Of a stretch of 64,000 nucleotides of DNA, positions 34,997 through 46,739 are shown in pieces (the first letter of the stretch is position 1; each line of letters begins with the position of its first letter). The notes beneath the pieces are model-generated. The model worked only from the letters and a program-made list of their open reading frames with translations. It ran no database searches and was not told the origin of the DNA. This DNA comes from Cordia subcordata. Lineage: Eukaryota; Streptophyta; Magnoliopsida; Boraginales; Cordiaceae. Location of the stretch: assembly GCA_028554755.1 (NCBI GenBank), contig JAPTOF010000002.1:30372501-30436500 (forward strand), in the 5' to 3' direction. A program made the position numbers and the translations under genes.

Positions 34997-35561
34997 TAGT
35001 CAATTATCCGTGCAATGCACGAGGAAGCAAAATGTTATTTTATATGCATAATATTTTTTCAAAAAATTAAGATAAGTGGCATTATGTTGAAATAAGTATC
35101 ATTATTATTTCTAAATAATTACAAAAAGATAGATGCAAATAATTAAATTATGTATATTTGAGTTAAATTACAAAACAAAATATGAATAATTAAAGCATTT
35201 GGTAAAATAATTTACATTAAAATTACTAAGAGAAAGCAGTATAGAAATATGGGAAGAAGATTAAAATAAGAAAAAATATATCAATTAAAAAAGGTCACGA
35301 TTTGATAACAACCAAATTGGAGAGTTACCATAAATATCTAAAACTAATCTAGATTGCATGTCATAATTTTGGAATGTAATATGTAAATATTAAAATAAAT
35401 TAGAAAATCAATGTAAATTTTATTAAAATAAAACACGATTTTTACAATTAAACGTAATGTAAGAGCGCCACGTAGCAAAAAGATATTAAGAATGCTATCT
35501 ATATGACACTTGTCATTGTTATATTGCAAATAATTTTTCTATATAATATAATATAAATAGA
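34996..35561 (-). mobile_element. Non-autonomous Helitron-like element 1
   Basis: Read on the minus strand, it starts with TC after an A (35561) and ends with a hairpin (CGTGCATTGCACG) about 10 nt before the terminal CTAG (34996-34999), followed by T. That is the Helitron signature: 5' TC, 3' hairpin plus CTRR, insertion between A and T. Length 566 bp, no coding capacity. It is homologous along most of its length to 62046-62924. Confidence 0.75.
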
Positions 35562-38500
35562 TATATGTATGTATGTATATGAAAACAATAGGGGACTTAT
35601 TATTATTGTTAGAATGGCCAGGTAAGAAAACGGGACCAAGGTGGGTAAGTGACTCTGTGAGCGCGACCACGCCCCACGAGTGGTTGGTGAGTACCACCAG
35701 TCTTATCTTTTTCCAGAGGTTGTTACACGTAATGTAGGACAAAAGACATGGGTTTGGTTAATTGTTGGATTTTCACGTTTAATATAAGTATAAACTAAAA
35801 ATTTGTTGTTTTAAAATTTTCTTATAGTATTATTTAAGGATTGGTTTTTTTAAGGTATCATAATTCAATTAATCCAAAAACAATTCTTATTTGTTGGCGT
35901 ACAATGGCATGGTAAAGTGGCGGCAAGAGTTATAATAATTAGTCGTTTTCACCAACTCACACACCCTAATTGTTATTGACTTTTCACGTTGTTTCGATTT
36001 TCAAACCATTAATCTCATTAATATGAACTTTACTCTACACTATAACGTGATAATCTTTATGATGTTACTTCATACCATCCTCACTTTTTTCCTTCTTCAA
36101 TTTTATTTTTCCCTTTTCTTTTTTTTTTGTCACTTTATTGCTGCATTAAAAACTCTTTTAACACATTTTGTCTAATTGACAAATAGCGATTGATTAATCC
36201 TATGGATGGTTAAGATTGTGGTAAGAAATTTTAAGTGATCACTATCTTGACATATCTAGTGCATGTATTGGGACTGGCTGCTGTACCCTGTATATTTTAG
36301 TTCATATTTACTCGTTTGGCCAGTGGTAGGATGCAAGCGTATCGGACCTATTAGAGACAGTACTAATTATGTTTATGTATCGTAGGCGGGGTGTGTGGAA
36401 ATGTTTTCCAAGGTAATTTAAAAAAAAAACTTTAAAATATATAACTTCAAAGTAATTTTAATTAAGGTGATTTTTTTTGTTACTAAAACCTACCAAACAA
36501 AACCGTGGACTCGTGAGATCCATTGTAAATGACCCCAAATTTGCAGGACAAAAATCTTCGCGTGCAACTCACGTGCCGCTGTACCTCCACGTGTGACAAA
36601 CATGGCAAAGCCAGTGAAGTGCTTGACGGGGTGAAAAATTATTGAGGAGTCTCCGGGAGGCGTCTAGCCATCTGTCCACCTCCACTCATACAGCCTACCA
36701 GTTTTTTCACATTAATGCTTGATCATTATCTAGTGAAAGACTCATCATAATTAGATTTTAAATTTTATTATTAGCAATTTTAATTAATAACTTAATAATA
36801 TTAACGTTATGAACAAATTCATTCTTGTTTTTCTGGGATAAAATTTTGCGCATATTAAAAGAGTAGTTTATCTTTGCAGGCAGAGCATATTTTCCATTTT
36901 TCAAATTCACGCTCTCAGCTTCTGGAGAATGAGGAATACTATTCAGAGGACCAACCCTTCAAACACGCTGATTATGTTTGTTGTCTTTCATGAATTAAAG
37001 ATAAGGTATTGACCCAAAAAAGGAGGGAAAAGAATTAAAAGAAAGTTTGTCGCGGTTAATATGGCTTTAACGGTTCTCCTGGCGTGTGCACTGCGCCGGG
37101 TTACCTAATTAATTTCATGTCTATGAAAATTTAATATTTATTGTTCTTAGATCAAATAGGCACGGACATCTTAGGAGTCATATGTTCTACAAATTTGAAT
37201 AGTATGGAGATCTTTCGTACTTATTTTTTGTGACACGTGTGCTATACGTTTTAAGACCACAGGATTGTTCGTACCTTATTTGAGGCTACAAAAGAATAAT
37301 ATGATTTATGATAAATTATAAGAGAGTTTGGTACAATTTACCCTTTATAATATTATTAAATATGTCCCAAATTCTAATCCGAATAGATTAAAATGACACT
37401 GAAACTTTTCACAACCCTTTCGCAACCATTAGCGTAAGTGCAATAGAATCGCATGCACGGCCTGAAAGTCGAAAATGATATTTAGATGTTGGGGTAAAAT
37501 AGGCCAGAAAAATGCATGGTCCCAGTTAATCAAAAGCTGATTGATATATGTCTCCAGGGTTTATTTGTAGCAATATCCACAACAAGTTAATATATACTAG
37601 CCTATAGAATTTCTAGTCCTTTTTACTGTAAATCATGCTTCTTCAAAACATTTTGTCCCCCACTTTTAATCAATTTGCCCATTATCATCCTTGTTTAAAC
37701 CTCGTAGCTCAACCTTTTGTGTTGTAACTACGTGACTGATTCAAATCAATAATGCTGTTGAGATTTGATAATTGGGGAATGATCTGTCAAAGCCTTTCTG
37801 TGGGTTTTTTTTTGGATTTAAAGGGGAAAAATGGACTCATTTAATTTTGGTAAATTGTACTAAACTCTCTTATAATTTATTATAAGTACATATTATCTCC
37901 AATACTTTCAAGATAAGCAAACAGAAATGAAGGGAAAACTCAAGTGATTGAAATTACATGACATCGACTCTCCGCGTGATCTTAAAATGTATAGAACACG
38001 TGCCCCAATAATAGGCACGAGACCTCCCTTTAGTCTTCAAAATATGTAACACGTATGCAAGGGTGTCCATGCCTATTTTGCAACTACAAACAAATTATAT
38101 GCATTTGTAATAAGCCATGGGGAGAGTCAGTGCAATTTAACTCTATAATTTATATGCGTGTTTCACAATTCTCACTAATTTCTAAAACAAAACATAGTAT
38201 CCTCTTGAACATGGAGAATATATCTATATTTAAGAATAAAAGAAATTGAAAACGAACTTTAAATTAAACAAACTATAAAAGGTCCAATATATTTCAACCA
38301 TTTGTTTTTTCGTGTTAAAGGCTTTCTCTCGTAGTTTTGAACAAATGGTTTACTAATTCATCACTGACAGCTAATTTCTGATAATTATTAAAGCCCATCT
38401 TGCAGCTAGATATATGATCATGACGTGATTAAGAAAAGAATTACACGACTCACAAGTAGGATTACGGTCTAAAATCTTAGTCGAGTGCGTTACAACTGTG

Positions 38501-40107
38501 TTGAGCTAAAATACAACAATGAGAATTGAAAACCTTAATCCACATGATCAATCCTAATTGGTGTATTAATTACCTAATCAGTCTAATCTTTATCCTTGAT
38601 GTCATCGGCGGCACACGCGAAATCATCCTATTTGGTAAATAAATAAACAAAATAGATAAGAAACAAGTACTTCTTGTTCAATGATACCAAACTTTATGTT
38701 TCTCACGTCGTTTCATTAGCAATTGGGTAAATTATTTATTTGATTTCTTATTCTTGATTTTTTAACAATGATTTTTTTTTTCAAAATGCAAAATTTAATC
38801 TTTATTTTTAATTTATGATATCGTTAGTCTTGAACTCATAAAACGTAAAGCGCACGTCCAGAGGGTCACAGGTTTGAAGTTGAATTGCAAGCATTTTTGC
38901 ATATTCTTCTTTTTTTGACGCCTCATCAGCAGAAGAAACAAAGTTTGGGAAAAGCAGGACCACGAGTCGTCATTAGTACAATACATTATAAAATATCGAA
39001 CTGATGCAACGTAACATATCTAGTAAAACTTAATAATCTATAATTTGCACATTATAACATGTTTGGCTTCTTGTGCATTTTCACTACATCAAGTTAGATA
39101 TTTTGGGACACATATGGATTAATCAATACTCCATTTGTATTAGGATAATGACACCTGATAGCTGGTTTTGTCATAAAAATGTTATACACTTGTTTCATAC
39201 AAAAGAAATATTATATAAAATTTTGGAATATTTATTTAAATATTATTTATAATTTCATAATTTTTTACAAGAAGAAAAGAGGGTCATCGTATCGAGAATA
39301 GATCGCAATATCACATGTATATATACATACACATACGTGTCTGTGTAATTATAAATTTGAATAGGTGCACCCCTCAAGCCATGAGCATGCATTTCAGGTT
39401 TTCACGACTTGAGGCGTGACAGGTTCAATGCTTTGGTACAATATTACATGGCAATTATGAAACAAGCTCTTGATAGGCTGAATTTGTTTAAAAATCACGA
39501 TAAATGGATTGATATGTTAAGTGGGTCAATGAACTAGTACCCACTATCAATTGGGCAGCCCAATTATCCCATACCACATTATATTGCAGAGCCGGCCAAG
39601 GATCAATCAACTAAAGGTGGATGGGTATTGTTGGAGAAGTGGGTCTAAGCTTAGGCTTTGTTCTATGATTCGGCTAATTTTTTGACTATGGGAGATCAAT
39701 TAATATGAGATGCATCCCCTCATGATGAGAGTGCACACCCTCATAATTGTGATAATATTCATGTTAATACTTTTATTTTTTTTTAACCAAAAAAAGTTAT
39801 TTAGAATGAAAAAAAGCCATAAGTAAAAAATAAAAAATAAGAAATATGTAGAAATGATGAGATAAAGAAAGGAAAAATAAAAAAAAAATGGTTACTTGGT
39901 TACTTACATAAAAAAATATTTTTAATATGTTGAATATTCAATATTTTCAAAATTTGTAGTCAACTTAGGACAATTATAAAATATAATTCTATTTACAATA
40001 TTGATAGATATTTATTTATATTTCTTTTGTATATTAAGATGCCATTATTATATTAAATATTATATATTTTTATAATTAATTTTTTAGTTTATATTAAAAA
40101 ATTTAAA
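35562..40107. other. Gene-free intergenic DNA
   Basis: No gene is supported; frames are short and lack motifs. Contents noted: an inverted repeat (37215-38020, listed separately) and CACGTG palindromes near 36570 and 36591. No RNA gene was recognised. Confidence 0.45.
37215..38020. mobile_element. Inverted-repeat element, class uncertain
   Basis: The left arm (37229-37360) and right arm (37845-38005) pair in reverse complement: CACGTGTGCTATAC with GTATAGAACACGTG, ATAAATTATAAGAGAGTTTG with AAACTCTCTTATAATTTAT, and GTACAATTTACC with TAAATTGTAC. About 480 bp lie between. It looks like a non-autonomous DNA transposon with long TIRs, but target duplications were not found. Confidence 0.55.
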
Positions 40108-41490
40108 TCTATATATATATTATAAAAGAAGATACACACCTTATAAGTCAATGCCACGTGTCAGTTTTCTAAAATCCGTGAAAGCATTTAATTCTTTAAA
40201 ATTTAAATGAATATTATTTCTATTCAAATAAAAACTTATTACCTAAAATATATTTTGATCCCTAGTAATACTAATTATAAATCATATCTGCCCAACAAAT
40301 TTTTGCAATCAATTTTGTACCAAATTAATATAAATTATTTAACAAAAATAATTTTAAAATAATATATTAGATATGCTCATATTCAGATACGTGACCTTTG
40401 TTCTATTTTCTCTTCAAAACTCAATTTAAGTAAATGTTTTTTTTACAAAAATAAATTCCTCTACCTTTATTAATTTTTACTTCATCTTCTGCAAGTGTAC
40501 TAGTTTTATTCATAATGAATCATGTAAGTTATTAAATCTTAATCATGTATATAGCTCATGCAATTATAATTCCATTTCATGTGGGAGTTTTATTGAAGCT
40601 CCAAACGTTAGTACTCATAATATATTTGGATATATTTTGTTGTCTTATTTCTCGTATTTGATTTCATATGAGTAAACTGAAATGTGTTACTTAAATTGTA
40701 TTAGTTTTAAACAAAACTTTGATTTTTAATAAGAGTTATACACACACATATATATTAAAAGAAACAAAACTGTTCATTCTTCTTTAATTTTTTTGTCATT
40801 CTTGTCTTTTGAAAATAAATATCATTTTCACTCTTCAGGATTTCTTGCTAAGTGACACATGCATAATATAAATGAGTTACTAATAGATGATTTTTTAATT
40901 AATAGATTAAAAATATTTGTCTTAAATAGTACAAATGATCCATTTTTAAACTTACATTGTGACTAATTTAGCAATTATTAGACAAATTCTATTCATTTTT
41001 TTTATTTATATTTGTTACGAAGAAATTTTGGTCTCTATTCAGAATTAAATATTGAGATTTAATATGTTTTGTATTTGCAATAGAAGCGTGCATGTACTTT
41101 GAGAGATAAAAGGAAATATTTTTTGTAGGTTTAGACATATATTACTTTCTATGTATATTGTTATAGAACATTTTTGAATATATATATTTTAAGTATTTTA
41201 ACTATTATATTAAAGTAACAAATAATCTATATGTATTATATTATAATATACTTAACTCTCATTTTTACTTTACATTTAGATGAATCTTATTCTTTTTTCA
41301 CTTTTGTAATTCTTATATAAAATGCTATAATTGAGAATTTGTCCAATTTCAAATCAGTTTGTCTAATATGTGGTTTTTATTAATCAGTTATACTTAGTAC
41401 GTATTAAAAGTTTTTTTTAGTTTCTCTAGAAAAATATTTGCTAATTTTAAAGAATTATTTAGTGCATCGCACGAGTGTAAATCACTTATA
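40108..41490 (+). mobile_element. Helitron-like element 2
   Basis: Begins TCTATATATATATTATAAAA at 40108 after A, with CACGTGTCAG soon after, both common at plant Helitron 5' ends. Near the other end is a hairpin-like GTGCATCGCAC (41462-41472), the same as in the other two elements. The final CTAG is not intact (CACTTAT), so the right end is approximate. No helicase or other gene is seen in the ~1.4 kb. Confidence 0.5.
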
Positions 41491-41689
41491 CATATATAAA
41501 TGTACATATGTTGAACTCCAGGTCTTAACTTCACCACTGATAACTTCTCCATGTGCATCTTTCTCCCAAATGCCAGCTTTAACAAGCAAAATTAGTTATG
41601 AACCTGGTTTTTAGATCGTCACCACCCATAACAACAAGTAGAAGTAGGCAACTTCCTTATCCCAAAGTTTAAAATGTTTTTTGGATTTG

Positions 41690-42480
41690 AAGCTTCAAAT
41701 GTTCTTAAAGGATTGGGGCTAGTGTTTCCATTCTTTGATGATCACTTGTTCTTTTATAACTGATATGCCTTTGCAACTGTTGCAGTAGTTAAATCTCTTC
41801 ATTTTATGACAACGGGAAAACTTGTTAACTTATCTGTTCAACAAGTAGTTGATTTTATGGAAGCTGGAGACCCTAGAGGGGTGGAAAATAGGGAAAGCAT
41901 TGCAATTCATTTAGCAAAATGGGGAATATATGTACCCTTACACAGGGTATAAACAAAAAGGAGACTTGAAATAGGTAAAATTTATTAGTGACCATATGAG
42001 GTTTTTTGAGCATTTGTCACAATTACAAGTTGTTATGTATTAACATTTTTTTTTTTGTTTACAGTAGAAGCCATATAATACTGCATCAATTCATGGACAC
42101 ATTAAGATTCAGCCAATAACGAATATAGCTTGAGGAGTCTTGTTACTAGACAGCCCATCATCGAGGACATGAATGGTTCAACTCAACTCCAAGCTTCAGG
42201 GATTACAATGGGGATTACTTTATTTAATTAATACAATTTATATTTAAAAATTACAATGGAGTATTGCTTTATTTAATTAATACCATTTATATATATATAT
42301 GGTATATTATTTATGATGTTTTTATTATTTTGTACTAGGGGGTGTTTGCAACACCCAGTGAGGGCCGCTAGATCATGCATTGCTACTGGTAGGATATGAC
42401 CGTATTTGCAGAGTGGATGTCTGGATTGGAAAGAACTCCTGGGGGTAAGAGGGGGGGCGAAGGATATACTTACTTGCAAA
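41690..42480 (+). pseudogene. Papain-like (C1A) cysteine protease pseudogene
   Basis: Fragments in family order. 41764-41949: AFATVAVVKSLHF, then TGKLVNLSVQQVVD, matching the region just after the catalytic Cys and the SLSEQ-LVDC motif; the CW that should precede AFA is replaced by a stop and Tyr, so the nucleophile is gone. A one-base shift leads to YPYTGYKQKGD. 42100-42200: remnants around the QPVSVAID region with stops. 42371-42445: LDHALLLVGYD, with the active-site His, then WIGKNSWG with the active-site Asn, followed by a stop; GEGYTYLQR lies in another frame. Introns appear to survive, so it arose by DNA duplication rather than retroposition. Confidence 0.8.
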
Positions 42481-44629
42481 GGTATATTGGAATGGAGATT
42501 GACATTGACAAATATGGCATATATGACGAAGTTAGGTTTCTGTTCAATTCCAGGCTTCCAAATTATTGAATCCAGATTTTTGACTGGATCTAGACAATTT
42601 CTTGCGCAGATTGGAGCATTGTTGGTTATTGAAAAAAAAAGTTGTATTTGACCTTGCTTCGTTTGCATTCCTCTTTCTTTTTGCAATTCGTACATTCAAC
42701 ATCCAAAGTTAAGACCTGTAAAACGCGATACAATACTATACAACACAAAAATATCTAATTTCATTAATCCTTTTTCATTTTATCTATCTTTTCTCCTACG
42801 AGAACAAGCAAAATTCTTCTTGTTACAATCATGGCAAAAGATGAAAGCTAGTTGTATGTGCTTACGATATATCCCATCCTTAATAACTTGTTGTATTCTT
42901 GCCTTATGTGCTTTAACAACAACATGAATTGTTATTCTGCTTCTGATATATAGCGTGTATATTATTGTCTTCAACAATCAAAGTTACTTGAAATTTTGTC
43001 CAAACCCCATACACCCCACCCCCCCTCCAATTCTCCTTCTACAAAACCTAGTCTACTTAGAAATGATAATTTTCCTTTACACCTTACAAGAGAAATCACC
43101 CTTACTCTAATATGGGAAGTCCCATTTTTTTCAAGTTTGAGGTAATGAAGTGTATTAACTATTCTCCAAAATGAACTGATTAACTGAACACAAAAGATAG
43201 ACCTTAATACAATTAAGTTTATTGAATACATGCTGCAACAGGAGCAGCTATCTCCAAATGTTAAAAAGGTAAATAAATCTAATCATCTTCATGTGCCAAG
43301 AATTAGGATGTATCTAATACCATTGTCAGATATCCCTAACACATTTAGACACTACTCTTTTTTTTTTTTAATAAAATTATTCAAGTGAAATCATAATGAA
43401 ATATATTCAAGTAGCATTATGTTGGAGAATAGATGGCCACAGACCCACTAATAGCATAGAGGTTCCAACAATTGCACTAGTAGTTAGCAGCATCTTATGT
43501 CAATTCACAAAGCAGCCTGAAAATTTTGACAACCAAAACTACGGTCAGGCCGCTAAGGAAATATCAAACCATTCAAACAAGATGAACATGGTTTGCTTAA
43601 TTTCTCAACTAAAACCCAATTTTTGTCAAAGATATTCACTTTTCTCCTTTTCTTCTCCACTATTCGAGCATTTTCAAGAGCTTCTTTTAAACAAACCAAT
43701 TAGGCAGAACATCCATTTTGTAGAATTGGATCAACGTCTTGTAATCTTTTGACATCATAAAATATGTAGAAAGAATAGTACTAGTCACCCAGCAAGAAAA
43801 CATAAAGAGCAACAAAAACGAACTTAAACAACCTGTTATGCATATATGCATACACAGACACGAATTAATAGCAAATTTGCTATGCTAAAATGCAGCGCTA
43901 TCACAAACAGCATGGTTTGCAAAGTTAGATATAGGCATATCTAAGTATACAACAAGCAAATTTGGTTCTCAACAAAAATGTCCATAACAATACAAAGATA
44001 ACATTTTTATGCATCATGATGTTGAATAAACAAAAGTTTAGAATAAAACCATATGAAAATTCAGCAATAACTTAACAGACCCCGCTATAAAATTTCAATC
44101 AAGACAAACAAATTTTTATGGCAAGCAAAACAATTCAAAAGCTTTTCAAACATATTACCCCTAGCTCAATTTACCACAAACGTTCACTCTTCCTAGTATA
44201 CTCTACTTCAAGCATATAAAACTTACCAATTAACTAGAAACTGTTGATGTTAAATTCACCAAATATATAATTATTTATGAAAATAATAAAATAAAAATTG
44301 CAATATCTCAATGGAACAAACATAGAAACAGTTAATACACTAATTGCTAAGAAAGTAAAATTTGATAAAGATAATAAATAAATAAATAAAATTCAGTTCT
44401 CTAAGAAATAAATTTTCGTCTTGAAATAAATATTTGTGAATATCTAGAGAGAGGAAAAGAACGTCACTATGGCGGAGGGAAGCAGATGGTGACCGGAAAG
44501 ACACAGAAGCGGGTCCACCACTTTTGGGCAGTTAATATGGATTCAAAGGTAAATATAACAAAATTTTGGGTCGATATCACAAATATTTATTTGTTTGTTT
44601 AAAGTAAAGTGGGAACTTATATCGTGCAC
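42481..44629. other. Gene-free intergenic DNA
   Basis: No supported gene. The longest frame (118 codons at 43396-43752) has no recognisable motif and ordinary AT-rich composition, so I do not call it. Nothing else is identifiable. Confidence 0.4.
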
Positions 44630-45080
44630 CTACAAGTTCACAACGCAAGGTGCACTTGCGGTTATAAATGTACTGAACAAACAACTTATCAGTACTGAAC
44701 AAAGATGATCTACGAATTTTATTGAACAAACAGCTTATAAATACTAAACAAATAGTCTTTTTATTCTAAACAAATATTTGTAACTGTTTTCATGTATAGA
44801 TATTTGTCAATTTTACACTTGTCCATAAATATTGTGATGATCTATGGATTTTATTAGACAAACAGCTTATGAATACCGAATAAATAGTCTTTTTATTCTT
44901 AACAAATATCTGTTACTACTTTCATGTATAGATGTTTCTGTGAATTTTACTGGACAAACAGCTTACGACTAGTGAACAAACATTTGTGACTATTTTTATG
45001 TATAGATGTTTATGTGAATTTTATTAAACAAATAGCTTATGAATACTGAACAAATAGCTTGGTATACCATGTTATGTGCT
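44630..45080 (+). repeat. ~140-bp tandem repeat with GAACAAAYAGCTTATGAATAC motif
   Basis: Units containing GACAAACAGCTTA, AACAAATAGTCTTTTTATTC, TTTCATGTATAGATGTTT and GTGAATTTTA recur about three times with substitutions. The GTACTGAACAAA motif at the left end links it to the inverted family member at 13190-13400. Class unknown. Confidence 0.6.
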
Positions 45081-45330
45081 CCTGCAGATGCATAATATAA
45101 TTTGCAAAGTAAAACGGCTTGGAGATTAAAGAGCACGCAAGAGATTTCTTAGTGAATAAATCGCATTCCACCCCCGGAAGATGTTGATATTTTTATTTTT
45201 AGCTGTCTAGAAGCTTATCTATTTGGTACAACTTTCTATCGTTAAGAAAAATTGTTGACAAAAAGAAGTTATTGAACAAAAACAAAAAGGAGTTATTTAA
45301 CAAAATTTTAAGATTGGGAGGAGTACAACA

Positions 45331-45581
45331 AAATCATATACACCATTGTCCTCCAAAGATGTTTCAATGGTAACTGAAGTCAAATGCAGCTCATGATCCA
45401 AGTTTGATATTAGTCAGTTGCTCTGAGCGAGTACTCTCGAGTTATCTAATACTCATTATAGGAGGTGTTGTGTACACAAGGTTTGCTAGTTAGTGGGCCA
45501 GGCTCCGAACAATTGCTTCGTTGGTCGAGTTCTGCTAATTGAATATTTCTTGTCGCAAAAAAAAATAAAAATCATATGCAC
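45331..45581 (+). mobile_element. tRNA-derived SINE, copy 2, with target duplication
   Basis: Body about 45349-45565, with a box-A-like TTTCAATGGTAACTGA, a box-B-like CCAAGTTTGATATT and a tail of A. AAAATCATATACACCATT precedes it and AAAATCATATGCACCATT follows the tail, an ~18-bp target duplication typical of LINE-driven insertion. Homologous to 26545-26757. Confidence 0.72.
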
Positions 45582-46379
45582 CATTAAACTTTCTATTAGT
45601 GGAAAAAAGTTCTTATGGAGCACTTATGCTTTCTAGTTCCTAAGCATCGATGTTAAATTTTGACTTTTGCCTTTTAAAAATTTACTTATTTTGATAAAAA
45701 ATTTATTAGTTAAAATGAGAAAATTACAGCCACGGTAGTTACACCATCAAAACTTTCTGTTACTAAAGAAAGTTCTTATGGGAGCATTAATTATATTCTT
45801 TGTAGCGTCTAATTTTGTTTGACACTAAAAATTTTTAAAGAGTCATAAATTATTAAAATTTAACTTAGTTTTCATGGAAAAAAAAAAAAACAAAATAACA
45901 ATGTTTTGGCTAATACTTGTTTGCAACCAACAGGCATTCTCAGTAATCAAACTTTTAATTTAGAGTCATTTCCAAAGCATTAAATTTTGAGAGTTGCAAA
46001 ATGAAAAAGAGAAAATTTCAAAGTTCAAAAGGTGATTTCATTTCTCCACTTAATTTTGTCATATTTCCCCCTCTCTCTCCTCTACTTCTTCTTTTTCCTG
46101 TTTGCTAATTCTTTGTTGTTTCCCACAACTAAAAAATTAGAAAAAGAAAAAAGAAAAAGGTTGTTTCTGATATCTCTTTTAACTTGTTCTATAATAGTTG
46201 GTAATCTATTTTTTAATTATTTCTCATTATTACAACAATTATATATTCAATTTGACTCGTGGACGAATATGCAAGCATATGATATTTTTAAAACGTGACA
46301 AGAGATTATTTTACTTATTGAACAGCATAGCAATCAATGCAAACAAAGTAAAACATTCATAACCAATTAATGTAGCTGA
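45582..46379. other. Gene-free AT-rich DNA
   Basis: No gene supported. AAACTTTCT-x-x-TA and AAAGTTCTTATGG phrases near 45588 and 45752 indicate an imperfect duplication of ~160 bp. 46020-46200 is pyrimidine-rich. This includes the likely 3' side of the small minus-strand gene. Confidence 0.4.
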
Positions 46380-46619
46380 CTACTCAGGGATGTTTGAGAG
46401 ACGGCAGGCGGAGCCACCCGTCTGCGACAGGCCAACAGCTCTGTGATGGCGGCAGCGGAAAGATCCGGCGTGCGTCGTCGGCGAGCAAAGGCATTGACCA
46501 CCACCACCACCACCATCCCCTGTTTGTGATGATTTCTTGGTGCCTGCCTGCAGCTCCTTAATCTTTACCACGTCTAGGTCTGGTCCTTCGAACTTGCGAG
46601 GCTTTCTCTTCCCGTCCAT
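46380..46619 (-). CDS. Small conserved plant protein (CSPTTHAGSFRCRHHR motif)
   Basis: Predicted 79 aa from the ATG at 46619; the frame is open further upstream, but that part translates the (TA)n tract and is not credible. Residues 1-10 are basic (MDGKRKPRKF), 35-41 are a glycine run, and 43-60 carry CLCSPTTHAGSFRCRHHR, a block found in a family of short, mostly unstudied plant proteins (often annotated serine-rich or uncharacterised). The block's Cys and His residues could bind a metal, but this is inference. Single exon, no signal peptide or membrane segment. Function unknown. Confidence 0.75.
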   Translation of the reverse strand: MDGKRKPRKFEGPDLDVVKIKELQAGTKKSSQTGDGGGGGGQCLCSPTTHAGSFRCRHHRAVGLSQTGGSACRLSNIPE

Positions 46620-46687
46620 ATTCGAACTTAATTGGTGAAGGTTCTGAGACATGTACATTGCACAATCATTATATTTGTTTATTATAT

Positions 46688-46695
<8 letters not shown>

Positions 46696-46732
<37 letters not shown>
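46696..46732. repeat. (TA)n microsatellite
   Basis: About 18 TA units, only ~77 bp upstream of the start codon of the small minus-strand gene, hence within its leader or core promoter. Confidence 0.95.
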
Positions 46733-46733
<1 letters not shown>

Positions 46734-46739
46734 CGTTTT

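Noticed and set aside
38850..38900. Possible tRNA or SINE box B (GGTTTGAAGTTG)
   Set aside because: No cloverleaf or box A at proper distance, and no A tail or target duplication.
43396..43752. 118-codon frame in the gene desert
   Set aside because: No motif, AT-typical composition, no splice or promoter support.
46032..46298. 88-codon hydrophobic frame
   Set aside because: Produced by a pyrimidine-rich tract, which codes for Phe, Leu and Ser in any case; no conserved pattern.
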